Origin: Meconema thalassinum
Taxonomy: Eukaryota > Arthropoda > Insecta > Orthoptera > Tettigoniidae
DNA length: 64,000 nucleotides
Direction: 5' to 3'
Assembly: GCA_946902985.2 (NCBI GenBank)
Contig: OX336388.2
Coordinates: forward strand, 125,527,894-125,591,893
Positions within the stretch are counted from its first letter, which is position 1. The number at the start of each line of letters is the position of its first letter. Of this stretch, positions 39,601-44,540 are shown in pieces. A program made the position numbers and the translations under genes. Below the pieces are notes generated by a model. The model had not been told where the DNA came from, searched no databases, and saw only the letters and a list, made by a program, of their open reading frames with translations.

Positions 39601-42408
39601 TTGCCAGAAGTTGGTCGGCCAATAAACTGGTTGGTCTCCTCGATTGAAGTCGCTTCGGTGGTGGGTGGCAGAATTCCTGGTGTATTGGTAATGAGGGAGA
39701 AGCATAGATCTTCTTTGCTTCTCTGATCAGAGCTTCCTTCCTCCTCAGGTGAGGTGGTGGAATGTGGCTGAGTACTGGTAGCCAGTGGCGAGGGGTTGAT
39801 TTTATGGTGCCGGTTATGCAACGCATAGTGTCATTCAGCTTGGTATCCACTTTATGCACATGTGCACTTTCCAACCATACTGGAGCACAGTATTCCGCTG
39901 CAGAATAGACTAGACTGATACCCGTTAATCTTAAGCAGTCCGCCGTGGCTCCCCATGAACTACCGCAAAGCTTGTGCAGGATGTTATTTCTGGTGGAAAT
40001 TTTGTGAGAGAGCTTGGTGAGGTGTTCTTTGTAGCTCCGAGTTCGGTCCAGCGTGACACCTAGGTATTTCGGGAATGGGTTGTATTTCAGTTTTTCACCA
40101 CGAAATACAACATTTGGCTTGTAGTTTGCTAGTCGGTTGGCAAGATGGAAGCATGAAACCTCTGTCTTAGACATACTTGGGATCAGTCGCCAGGACTTGA
40201 AGAACGTTGACATTTTCTCCAGATCGGTTGTAAGAGTGCCTTCTGCATCTTCAAAAGTTCTGCTTTGAGCTACCAGTGCAATGTCATCTGCGTAAAACTT
40301 CTGAATATTCTCTCATAACCGCATAGAAGCATTGAAAAAGTTCGTATGCTGCCAACTTTTTTGTTTTTAAAGATAACCCTGTCATGTCAGTTTGAGAGTT
40401 GTAGAGGAATGTTGGAAGAAGTTTTCTACCCGTTTACCCAGAGTGTAGGTTTAATTGTTTACACAGGCCGGGCTGTTCATTGACCGCGGATTATATGAAA
40501 GAAGTTTCGAAGGACAGCGGGGTGCAGCTTGCTACTCTCAGCTTTGTTACTGTGCCCTTCGAGCTTGTATTTCAGTTGTTCAGCAGTCTCTATCTTTGAG
40601 TATGTGTGCAGCAGTTCTGTTAGATTTAACGTGTTGTATTTTACGTATTTCACGTACCGTACAACACTGGATAGTTTTGTGAAAAGAAAGCGTGGTCAAG
40701 TGCTCAGAAGTAGGGAAAAACAGGTCGTAATTAATGTGTTCAGTTATTTTAGGAATCTTAAACCTAACTAAAGTATAAATAATTTATTCAATGAAACTGC
40801 TCTGGCCACAGGAATATCAAAGATACCGTTTTTAAAATACGTATTGGGAGTGGACAGGGTCCAGTACTGTCGCCACGCAAAAAGAGGCTAAGTAATACAC
40901 TTCGCAAGAATAGCAGGAATGTTAAATATAATGACGTTATATTTAATTTAATTTCGTTGTATGTGTTATGTTAGCCTACTATTAGTATTATTATACAGTA
41001 CTTAATTCAAGTCTTCGTCACTGCACAATCGCTGAATGTGCGGAAAGTATACGCAAAGCACTTTGTACTGCCTCCTCTCACGGAGTGGCAACCCTGTCGT
41101 AACGCGCCATAAGATCGATGCTTCATTCTAAACGTTGGATGCCTTATAGTTAGTAATCAATTTGAAACTTGCATGTTAAAATTTTGAAGTCTATAATCTT
41201 CTTCCGCACAATTACCTACCCCCATCACTAGGGGCCGTATTTTTTTGTAATAGCCATATGCGCGAAATTGTTTCATACCTTTCTTGCCTATATATGACCT
41301 TGTAGGTACTTAAAGTAGCGTATTTTAGCAAAATGAACTCGCGAAATATTACGAAATCTGATTTCTTGCACGAATTGCACAAATAATCACGAAATATACT
41401 CCACTTGGTTCGAAAATGCTAAATATTATCAAAAAAGCTCTCCAATAAAAGTTTAAATGCTCTGAGGCATTGACTGTCGTGGTTTCCTTCTGATTTGATT
41501 GATAGTGCTGCATATTCTCTACACTAATGCCCACAACACCGGAAGTATGTGTATTCAGTTCTGCGATCTCTATGGCTATCGATGAAAATCGATATCCGCT
41601 ATCGATTACATCAAATGGCGTTGTCGTAGATATATCAGAGCGAGTTTGCGACTGATAAAACTATCGGCAAACATCGAGCATTTAAGTATAAAAATGCCGA
41701 AAATTAAAGTCGCAACAGTTTTCTCGAGGGCCGAGGAATACAACAGTGAGGGGTTCTATGTATTTGACGCTGCAGGAAAGATTCTAATGTGTAAATACTC
41801 CAATGTTCGTATTCAGTGGGAGGGAAAAGACATGTGCAATAAACACTGCAGAGATTCAGCAAGGCATAACAAGAGGAAGAAAGAAGGAAATGAACATAAT
41901 TCTAAGCGGCAAATAACATTCGGCGATACTCTACACATCGCAAAGAAGCTTAAAACCCCCCTTATCACATAATCTGTTAGATTTATCCCATACTACAATG
42001 AAGATTTCAGGAGAAACATTGATCATTATGACAATTTATTTTGCGAAATACCCACCGAAATGGCGTCAGTTTTAACACCGAAATCAACGGTTTTATTTCG
42101 CCAAAAGATAAGGCCCTTACCCATCACCATACCTGGGCGATAGTGAATCAACCTCTACTCTTTGAAAACTGATCAAGGAAATGTGTTGAATGATGATTCA
42201 AACAATCACCATCTTTCGCCTGATTGGAGATTGATGATATCACTATATCTGATGACATATTGTGCTCTATAATATTAAAGTTAAATTTAATAATGGTCTT
42301 GCAATTCTAATGTTGTTTTACTTTTGTTTTACAGAAGAGAAGAAACCTGAAAAGAAGGAAGATACTGAATCAGAAGATGACGATATGGGCTTCGGTCTTT
42401 TTGATTAA
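9445..42408 (+). CDS. RpLP2: 60S acidic ribosomal protein P2 (joined coding exons 9445-9616, 33128-33220, 42335-42408)
   Basis: P2 pairs with P1 on the uL10 (P0) base to form the lateral stalk of the large ribosomal subunit, which recruits and activates translational GTPases in the cytoplasm. Joining the three exons gives 112 residues, close to the usual insect length. The N-terminal helical dimerisation domain starts [18 protein letters not shown] and runs to about residue 60; the [12 protein letters not shown] segment and an Ala-rich hinge (residues ~68-87) follow; an acidic tail ends in the universal factor-binding peptide [10 protein letters not shown]. Both coding introns are phase 1 with GT-AG borders (CTG/gtaagt, tgcag/GCC; AAGG/gtaagt, acag/AAG). 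The ATG is 1 nt into its exon, right after a pyrimidine-rich cag acceptor. No frameshift or stop is seen, so this looks like the functional gene and not a retrocopy. Introns of 23,511 and 9,114 bp are packed with transposons on both strands. Confidence 0.96.
9785..10174. other. Intron sequence with a partial Penelope-type ribozyme half
   Basis: No gene. On the minus strand at about 9813-9842 a stretch reads TTGCACTGCTGGCGAAACAT followed by GTAATCGG. This is the 3' half (stem II strand, GAAAC core, ACAUGU mini stem III) of the hammerhead seen complete at 27789, but no CUGANGA half is present. A 22-bp stretch at 10141-10162 is identical to 12163-12184, the start of a foldback arm. Confidence 0.4.
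10175..11027. mobile_element. Candidate non-autonomous DNA element (17-bp inverted ends)
   Basis: CTACAGGAGAGGAGACC at 10175-10191 is perfectly inverted at 11011-11027, 853 bp apart end to end. No transposase is present and no clear target duplication was found. The interior holds a 77-bp direct duplication (10521-10597 and 10648-10724). Confidence 0.45.
10521..10724. repeat. Direct duplication (77 bp, offset 127) with perfect hairpins
   Basis: Two nearly identical copies (one difference seen) of a segment with AAGGGGGTCTGGGGCG. Each has a perfect stem-loop CTGGGGC-GTAA-GCCCCAG at 10552-10569 and 10679-10696. The unit between the copies is AT-rich. Confidence 0.8.
11028..11479. other. Intron spacer with one palindrome
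   Basis: No gene seen. Contains the near-perfect palindrome GACATCAC-G-GTGATGTC at 11336-11352. Confidence 0.6.
11485..11710. repeat. Diverged dispersed repeat, copy 1
   Basis: Shares ordered blocks with 13290-13500: a CTTGAAAGTTAATGTTGA block, a TGTGCTGTTTGTTA / CGCGGTGTTTGTTA block, an ACGTGGCA block and TTTTCAGAG. Each copy lies next to foldback-related DNA, so they are probably parts of one larger element. Confidence 0.6.
11711..12026. other. Intron spacer, nothing recognised
   Basis: No open frame, repeat or structure beyond background could be supported. Confidence 0.5.
12027..12138 (+). mobile_element. SINE-A fragment (tRNA-derived)
   Basis: Internal part of the family described at 38734: CTCTCACCCGGAGACCCCGG, TTCCCGTCAGGGATTTTAAA, then GGTGCACTCAGCCTCGTGAG. 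Both ends are truncated and the B box is partly deleted. Confidence 0.8.
12162..12977. mobile_element. Foldback element with six palindromic iterons
   Basis: Left arm 12162-12290 and right arm 12859-12977 are inverted copies of each other, roughly three quarters identical by eye. Landmarks are the CCTAAAA, CAACGACGT-ACGAAATAC, AATAGGGG and GGGTGGGGAAA blocks. Between them lie a 22-nt A tract and six diverged palindromes built on TCTGTAATTG-RYCTAYRTAG-GYCAATTACAGA, centred near 12358, 12450, 12540, 12619, 12697 and 12790 (spacing 78-93). No coding capacity. The arms resemble long-TIR foldback/MITE types. Termini and target duplication are not resolved. Confidence 0.65.
13290..13500. repeat. 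Diverged dispersed repeat, copy 2
   Basis: Partner of 11485-11710, same orientation and block order, with small insertions and deletions. Followed directly by a palindromic unit (13520-13580) and a third foldback arm (13583-13665). Confidence 0.6.
13520..13665. repeat. Third foldback arm with one palindromic unit
   Basis: 13520-13580 is a palindrome-like unit (GTCTGTAATAA ... TTATTACAGATTCCGAT). 13583-13665 matches the right arm of the foldback element (CCCCCACCCAAAACCCCCTA, GTATTTCGTAACCTC). Probably the remains of a second copy. Confidence 0.6.
13666..13944. other. Intron spacer, nothing recognised
   Basis: No feature supported; includes a short T tract at about 13794-13806. Confidence 0.5.
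14230..14520 (+). pseudogene. PIF/Harbinger transposase N-terminal remnant
   Basis: 79-residue frame (14230-14469) with [20 protein letters not shown] and [15 protein letters not shown]; a TAG interrupts what continues as [10 protein letters not shown]. This matches the helical region before the DDE domain of Harbinger transposases. The catalytic domain is missing. Confidence 0.7.
14505..14554 (-). mobile_element. Stem-loop retroinsert, copy 1
   Basis: Reads on the minus strand as the GGGGCAGATGACCTCGTAGT-type stem-loop followed by an AAAACAACAATAAC-like tail. The stem is damaged here (gggtgg opposite ctgccccc). Flanks share an imperfect GGGCATCAT / GGGACATCAT. Family described at 58653. Confidence 0.6.
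14825..15290. other. Intron spacer, nothing recognised
   Basis: AT-rich; short frames only, none resembling a known protein. Confidence 0.5.
15293..16420 (+). pseudogene. hAT-like transposon protein remnant
   Basis: Plus-strand frames across 15440-16410. The recognisable part is the C-terminal [40 protein letters not shown] and [10 protein letters not shown], equivalent to the hAT dimerisation segment in which NA(D/A)-ERGFS is typical. A frameshift near 16310 moves into a basic coiled tail ([20 protein letters not shown]). An earlier Cys pair (VECMLCLGD) could be a vestige of a BED-type finger. The stretch before it (15305-15370, with repeated GGGAAAT) may be the transposon terminus, but no partner end was found. 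Confidence 0.55.
16420..16997 (+). other. Intron DNA with an acidic open frame split by the hAT
   Basis: The frame ending just before the hAT reads [20 protein letters not shown] and EYDDGGD, and resumes after the element as [18 protein letters not shown] and a stop (~19357). The insertion therefore cut a low-complexity acidic frame. The protein is not recognised; it could itself be transposon-derived. Confidence 0.35.
16998..19296 (+). mobile_element. hAT transposon, internally deleted
   Basis: Ends ATACCTGCCAACC (16998-17010) and its complement (19284-19296), with 8-bp flanks GTGGTGAC (16990-16997) and GTGGTGAT (19297-19304), a 7/8 TSD. It encodes a BED finger and the beginning of a DUF4371-like transposase plus the C-terminal dimerisation segment; the catalytic middle is gone. 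The same terminal sequence recurs at 29750-29763, 42711-42724 and 43193-43204. Confidence 0.8.
17479..18960 (+). pseudogene. hAT transposase pseudogene (BED, DUF4371-like, C-terminal dimerisation)
   Basis: 17518-17670 encodes [20 protein letters not shown] and a BED-like [15 protein letters not shown]. 17791-18246 encodes [54 protein letters not shown] and [18 protein letters not shown]. About 260 bp of unrelated sequence follows; then 18512-18960 carries the end of the protein across shifts ([45 protein letters not shown]). Stops and shifts make it dead. Confidence 0.75.
19298..20243. other. Intron spacer; right part is a repeat also present at 31440-31620
   Basis: No gene. About 20141-20243 resembles 31480-31560 (GGCAATACTGTATTTG, GCGGACA / CCGGACA), the pre-insertion host of the Helitron that follows. 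Confidence 0.5.
20244..21172 (+). mobile_element. Non-autonomous Helitron with ~163-bp internal array
   Basis: Starts TCTATATATATATAC directly after an A and ends CTTG before a T, as expected for Helitron A|T insertion (CTTG in place of the usual CTRR). A hairpin GGCAT-8 nt-ATGCC (21143-21160) lies 12 nt before the end. The interior is a tandem array whose landmark TATGCGTTCATATACC recurs at 20305, 20467, 20631, 20795 and 20948. An apparent empty site is seen at about 31545-31600 (TTTCACTATAAAAGTTGTGA versus TTTTACTATAAAAGTCGTGA after the element). No Rep/helicase. Confidence 0.7.
21173..22476. other. Intron spacer, nothing recognised
   Basis: 1.3 kb of AT-rich DNA without recognisable coding or repeat content, except the first ~60 bp shared with 31580-31620. 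Confidence 0.5.
22534..22582 (-). ncRNA. Hammerhead ribozyme (Penelope terminal repeat, left copy)
   Basis: Minus-strand counterpart of 27789-27837 with identical core, stem I, stem II and mini stem III. The only change seen is in the stem II loop (CTATCAA instead of ATATCAA). Retention of every paired and core base in both copies fits selection or recent origin. Confidence 0.75.
22835..23308 (-). pseudogene. Penelope GIY-YIG endonuclease domain
   Basis: Open for 152 residues: [16 protein letters not shown], the [20 protein letters not shown] core with GIY at the start and YAGQTGR in place of YIG, a CxxC pair, SIRTRYAEH, then HMEETGH and ENIHI. Penelope endonucleases have this CxxC-bearing GIY-YIG variant and nick target DNA. 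The C-terminal [13 protein letters not shown] is duplicated, inverted, at 27412-27536. The frame is continuous with the RT linker once the hAT and one TSD copy are removed. Confidence 0.88.
24370..25260 (+). pseudogene. hAT-family protein, C-terminal part
   Basis: 200-residue frame 24370-24972: [88 protein letters not shown]. After a frameshift a charged tail continues (ITGR / [37 protein letters not shown]) to about 25190. Layout matches arthropod hAT-related proteins whose C-terminus ends in a charged coiled tail. The usual NADVERGFS core is not recognisable here. Family assignment rests mainly on the element's ends and TSD. Confidence 0.6.
25386..25675 (+). mobile_element. SINE-A copy lacking its B box
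   Basis: Starts GGCCGGCCCCGTGGCGTTGG and runs to GTGCCAGGGGTTATT. Relative to the full copy at 38734, a 22-bp segment between two CCGG repeats is missing, which removes the pol III B box (GGTTCGATCC). It lies between T-rich flanks within a locally duplicated segment (25300-25380 and 25725-25810). Confidence 0.85.
26310..27411 (-). pseudogene. Penelope reverse transcriptase
   Basis: 26648-27411: [56 protein letters not shown] and the catalytic [13 protein letters not shown], then KINFLDV. After a stop at 26648, 26368-26634 continues with [34 protein letters not shown] and [10 protein letters not shown]; the linker to the endonuclease ([13 protein letters not shown]) ends at the hAT insertion. 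The order RT then GIY-YIG is that of Penelope elements. N-terminal sequences before the RT are missing. Confidence 0.88.
27789..27837 (+). ncRNA. Hammerhead ribozyme (Penelope terminal repeat, right copy)
   Basis: Stem I strands TATGGG (27789-27794) and CCTATA (27832-27837) pair over 6 bp with one G-U. Core CTGAAGA 27795-27801, one extra A, stem II GGAAAC/GTTTCC with a 7-nt loop (27803-27821), core GAA, mini stem III ACATGT (27825-27830), cleavage expected after A27831 (GUA). Penelope-like elements are known to carry such hammerheads with tiny stem III, probably active as dimers. Activity here is inferred. Confidence 0.75.
27900..28099. other. Short spacer, nothing recognised
   Basis: No feature supported. 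Confidence 0.5.
28100..29763. mobile_element. Longer relative of the hAT derivative at 42711-43204
   Basis: 28100-28400 (TTTCGCTTCGTATCTATG, GGTTAATTCAGCG, CATAATAGCCTGTGGGTGAG) and 29595-29763 (TAATATGCTGGTAGGCTATT, GATTTTTTGATTTGAGTG, GGTTGGCAGGTAT) match the two halves of 42711-43204. The ~1.2 kb between them is absent from the short copy. No transposase frame is clear in it. The left terminus is eroded. Confidence 0.6.
29764..30001. other. Spacer, nothing recognised
   Basis: No feature supported. Confidence 0.5.
30002..30572 (+). pseudogene. RTE-like LINE fragment (RT C-terminal half)
   Basis: Frame 30043-30573 reads [95 protein letters not shown] and MLRWMSGVT. These are the blocks after the catalytic motif in RTE-type LINEs. 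The FADD block itself is altered to RADE, so the copy is inactive. It is preceded by two tandem ~36-bp units (30002-30070; GGTGGGAGAAATCAGACATT). Confidence 0.8.
30573..32046. other. Intron spacer with one long hairpin and a Helitron empty-site repeat
   Basis: A 14-bp perfect inverted repeat ATGGAGCCCATCAC (31056-31069; complement 31095-31108) has a 25-nt GC-rich loop. 31440-31620 is the uninterrupted version of the repeat holding the Helitron at 20244. Otherwise nothing recognised. Confidence 0.55.
32059..32240 (+). mobile_element. SINE-B (tRNA-derived, ~180 bp)
   Basis: tRNA-like head GGCTGCGTGGCTCAGCGGTA (A box) and GGATCGAATCC (B box), then a body with TTCCCTTCAGGGAAAAATTC. Flanked by 12-bp repeats AATCACCTCATA (32047-32058) and AATCACTTCATA (32241-32252), one mismatch. 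Confidence 0.8.
32409..32740 (+). mobile_element. SINE-C (tRNA-derived, 332 bp) with perfect TSD
   Basis: tRNA-like head: CCTCCGTGGCTTAGGTGGCA (A box) and GGTTCAAATCC (B box). A body follows with GATCTGTGCTGGACAAAACG and CCAGAGGAGTGCGTCAGGCC. A perfect 14-bp TSD AATAGGGCTGACAG lies at 32395-32408 and 32741-32754. Confidence 0.9.
33128..33220 (+). CDS. RpLP2: RpLP2 second coding exon (hinge)
   Basis: 93-bp exon between ttgttgttgcag and gtaagttata. It completes the split Gly codon, then reads [12 protein letters not shown] and an Ala/Pro/Ser-rich hinge, the least conserved and most flexible part of P2 proteins. It ends with the first base of a split Glu codon. GC-rich relative to the AT-rich surroundings. 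Confidence 0.94.
33221..34440. other. Intron spacer, nothing recognised
   Basis: Two overlapping open frames (33715-33921 plus, 33797-34138 minus) show no family motif and are taken as chance. Confidence 0.5.
34440..35960. repeat. Highly diverged repeat cluster (GGGAATCTCGTCAAACGG motif)
   Basis: Variants of GGGAATCTCGTCAAA recur at about 35106, 35195, 35405, 35567, 35708, 35787 and 35927. They are joined to a second motif GGCGCNGATTGCRTAA-ATCGCGATATTTCTC (34517, 35530, 35655, 35740, 35815). Spacing is irregular (~80-210). 34600-35040 interrupts it with unrelated AT-rich DNA. Confidence 0.55.
35961..36860. other. Intron spacer, nothing recognised
   Basis: AT-rich; overlapping short frames at 36427-36689 on both strands have no recognisable motif. 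Confidence 0.5.
36865..37425 (+). pseudogene. LINE reverse transcriptase fragment
   Basis: 36870-37110 gives broken palm sequence ([19 protein letters not shown]). 37116-37421 is open with [20 protein letters not shown] (catalytic FADD kept), [20 protein letters not shown] and [15 protein letters not shown]. Blocks match arthropod LINE RTs of the RTE/Jockey range; the clade is not resolved. Both ends truncated. Confidence 0.75.
37426..38719. other. Intron spacer with a possible piggyBac 3' end
   Basis: At 37873-37892 the sequence GTCAAAAGGGTTAA could be a piggyBac-type terminus with its TTAA, but no opposite end was found. 38140-38580 shows weak minus-strand coding texture that could not be assigned. 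Confidence 0.35.
38734..39050 (+). mobile_element. SINE-A (tRNA-derived, ~317 bp), reference copy with TSD
   Basis: tRNA-like head with GGTGTTGGGGTAGCGTGCC (A box region) and CCGGGTTCGATCCCCGG (perfect B box). The body holds GGTGCACTCAGCCTCGTGAG, CCAAATGGCTGGGCAGCGGT and GTGCCAGGGGTTG. A perfect 14-bp TSD AATTTGTTTAAAAA lies at 38720-38733 and 39051-39064. Other copies: 12027, 25386, 46842. Confidence 0.92.
39205..40315 (-). pseudogene. 5'-truncated LINE, RT palm to C-terminal Cys/His domain
   Basis: Minus-strand frame open from about 40310: [14 protein letters not shown] (catalytic YADD), [48 protein letters not shown], then a C-terminal [17 protein letters not shown] zinc-binding motif and stop at 39254. 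The 3' end has an AAAT-type tail (39211-39226 as TTTATTTATTTAA). An ATG-based frame of 319 residues (39254-40213) is the intact part. The 5' end is cut at the palm, so it is dead on arrival. Confidence 0.85.
40316..41220 (+). pseudogene. Spacer with a possible transposase helix-turn-helix remnant
   Basis: 40675-40960 reads [20 protein letters not shown] and [11 protein letters not shown], then ETALATGIS and a basic [14 protein letters not shown] in shifting frames. This resembles the N-terminal HTH of Tc1-like insect transposases (VLRS...VVxNV...ATGxS). No DDE domain. Assignment tentative; the rest of the interval shows nothing. Confidence 0.3.
41229..42119 (+). mobile_element. hAT-type element carrying a CGGBP1-like zinc-finger ORF
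   Basis: Ends TAGGGGCCGTATTTTTTTG and, inverted, TAAGGGCCTTATCTTTTGG, with a perfect 8-bp TSD CCCATCAC (41221-41228 and 42120-42127). 891 bp long, with an intact short ORF but no transposase catalytic domain. Confidence 0.85.
41694..41972 (+). CDS. CGGBP1-like BED/zinc-finger protein (transposon-encoded)
   Basis: 92 residues from the ATG in AAAAATGCC (an in-frame ATG at 41646 is also possible). [20 protein letters not shown] opens it; [40 protein letters not shown] and [11 protein letters not shown] follow. CGGBP1-like proteins are the DNA-binding N-terminal part of hAT transposases, with a C-x2-C...H...H finger. Here the second Cys is replaced (CKYS), so metal binding may be impaired. Upstream, CCGGAAGT (41539) and three ATCGAT sites (41578, 41588, 41601) could be its promoter. 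Confidence 0.6.
   Translation: MPKIKVATVFSRAEEYNSEGFYVFDAAGKILMCKYSNVRIQWEGKDMCNKHCRDSARHNKRKKEGNEHNSKRQITFGDTLHIAKKLKTPLIT
42335..42408 (+). CDS. RpLP2: RpLP2 last coding exon (acidic tail) and stop
   Basis: Preceded by ttttgttttacag. Completes the split Glu codon, then encodes [19 protein letters not shown] and GLFD before TAA at 42406-42408. The C-terminal peptide is the part of the stalk bound by elongation factors. Confidence 0.95.
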
Positions 42409-42465
42409 GCATTCCCTGTTTGTATGTTTTGGTTGAATTAAATATTTAAGAAATTAACAATGGTG
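42409..42465 (+). other. RpLP2: RpLP2 3' UTR with ATTAAA poly(A) signal
   Basis: The only polyadenylation hexamer close to the stop codon is ATTAAA at 42437-42442. Cleavage would fall about 15-25 nt later, giving a very short 3' UTR as expected for a ribosomal protein gene. Confidence 0.55.
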
Positions 42466-42710
42466 TTAAATGATTTATTAATATTGATGACTGGTTTTGG
42501 GGAACAGCATAATTGAATGTCTGATAATGAAAACCAAATACAGTAGATCTCTCAATTGTCCAAATCAATTAGGACCGGGCTCCATTCGAATAACCAAAAA
42601 TTCAGATGGTTGGATTTACAGCTATAGGTATTTTAAAGAAATAAAAGATTTTTAGTACTGTATATATTTTTAATTATGTTATTAAGTGAAAAGGCATCCC
42701 CATACCTGCC
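42466..42710. other. Downstream flank of RpLP2, nothing recognised
   Basis: AT-rich, no feature supported. Confidence 0.5.
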
Positions 42711-43204
42711 AACTCTCCAGATTTAGGCGGGTGACTCCCGATTTTACACTATTTCTCCCGCCATCCCGAATTTTTAAAAAAAATCTCGTGCATAATTTCG
42801 TAATGACTCCAGTCATCCATCAAACAGGTTAAGTGTGTTTCGATACCGCGGTTTCGCTTCGTCTCGATAATTTATAGATAATTCTCCATAACTACGCCAA
42901 GACTGACTAAAATAGTCAGCCTTGACTATGCGTCCCGCTTAGTTGGATTTAAATATCTCTGTTTGAAATAGTCGATGGTTAATTCATCATAATAGCCTGA
43001 GGGTGAGAGGAATATATTGTATCTGTTTAAATTATTTGTGTATTACTTAGATGTTGTTGGCATTAATATGCCGGTAGGCTATTGTGATTTTTTGATCTGA
43101 GTGATTTTGTCGGTTCCTCGGTAATAGACTATGGCGAAGAAATATGATTTGACTTAGTTTGTCTTCAAAATCTCTCGATTTTCAGTTTTAAAAGTTGGCA
43201 GGTA
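42711..43204. mobile_element. Non-autonomous hAT derivative (~494 bp)
   Basis: Begins CATACCTGCCAACTCTCC and ends AAGTTGGCAGGTA, the same terminus as the hAT at 16998. It matches the two outer parts of 28100-29763, with the middle missing. No clear 8-bp TSD at these limits. Confidence 0.65.
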
Positions 43205-43280
43205 CTTTACTTGTTATATAGCGACATACTTACAAGTGCTGTACAATAGTAGTAAATGAAAGTCACAGTTTGCTGAACTG

Positions 43281-43785
43281 GGTTGGTTCTTAAGTTTAGG
43301 GGCTGCGACAACGCGGTCATGTAGCCCCGTGTACTTTGGGTGTGTGTAGAATCTGTCTGATAACCAGTGTTAATTGTGATGACTGTATTAGTGTGTGTTA
43401 TCTGTTTTTTAATTTAAGGACTGCAACTTAGAATTTTTCAAATAGTTCCTACTTTTGCTGCCAAGCGCCACTGTCAACGACTACTAGGCCAAGTTAAGAA
43501 CTTAGCTACTAGACACCACCGCAGTCGGCTCTTGGCAACGAACGTAGAAACCTAAGAGCGTTGTTTACATTCTTAACCTATCCAATTTAGCTTCACACAG
43601 GTGCAATTAGTAGAAGGTTCTTTAACATGCCATAAATCTATGACATGGGACCGCCGGCTTTACTTTCCCTCTGAAGGAAGGCATACTAAGGGGATTTTTA
43701 ACGCTCTTAAAAAATCCGACGGCTTCGGCTGGGTTTGAACCCGCTATCTTGGGCATAGAAGCTCAGCATTCCACCGAAGCCACTC
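43281..43785 (-). mobile_element. SINE-D (505 bp, tRNA head, 3' stem-loop) with perfect TSD
   Basis: Reads minus: tRNA-like head with TGGCTTCGGTGGAATGC (A box) and GGGTTCAAACCC (B box) near 43785-43725. The 3' end is the stem-loop GGGGCT...AGCCCC at 43299-43328, then TAAACTTAAGAACCAACC. A perfect 13-bp TSD GTTTGCTGAACTG lies at 43268-43280 and 43786-43798. Related pieces: 50485-50602 with 53575-53935, 56325-56400 and 62080-62160. Confidence 0.88.
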
Positions 43786-43798
43786 GTTTGCTGAACTG

Positions 43799-44089
43799 TA
43801 CTATGAGACAGTAACTTATTATCTCAATAATGTTCGCGCTGCGCCTACACTAGCTTCGTGGAGGGAATCATTTTGCGAATGGCAGTAAGTTTCCATCTTA
43901 AATTATTTTTTCTGAAGGAGATTTGGATAATTGGAGTTCTACTGTACCATATTTCCTGCTATAATTGTTGCATATTCTAGTCTAGTATTCATAGATGAAA
44001 AGTGGGGTGTGATTGTGCAAAGAATATTAAGTTAGACACAATCCTTAGTTCATTTTTTGTGTATATCATTGCAGATGTGGGCAAATTAT
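43799..44089. other. Spacer, nothing recognised
   Basis: No feature supported. Confidence 0.5.
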
Positions 44090-44533
44090 TTAAAGATACT
44101 CTATGAAAGTCATCTTTGACAGTTCCCAGCCACTGGCCAGTTCTGTTTGAGCCTCTCTGTCTCCAACTTGGTCCAGTCTCCCACACCTTTCAGCCACTCG
44201 TATCTAATAATTTCATCACGTGTTCTTCCTGGGTGTCCTCTTCCATGGTGGCAACAGAACCTGGAAATATCAGGGAATTTCGCAAAGGTGTAGAAAATAT
44301 CGGGGAAATTTGAAGAAGCTCTTAAAAGAATAAATCTAAAAAATTTGAATTTTGCGTCGAGCGAGTGAAAATTCTTTTGCAACCGTACCCAGGCGTGGCG
44401 AAAAGCGTAGCGTGATTCCCCTTGCTGACTAAATCATCTCTAAATGAATTGTTAAAACTTAGTTCTCCCACATTCTTCCCTACTACCCCATAAACCTACA
44501 TTCGCGTTGCGAAAGCTCGCACGGGCCCGCTAG
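44090..44533 (+). mobile_element. Probable Helitron 3' end
   Basis: Ends in hairpin TGCGA-AAGC-TCGCA (44508-44521), then exactly 12 nt to a terminal CTAG followed by T, which fits the Helitron 3' rule. The 5' limit was not found; 44090 is only a soft boundary. The body contains a GGGAATTTCGCAAAGG patch and no Rep/helicase. Confidence 0.4.
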
Positions 44534-44540
44534 TTACATA

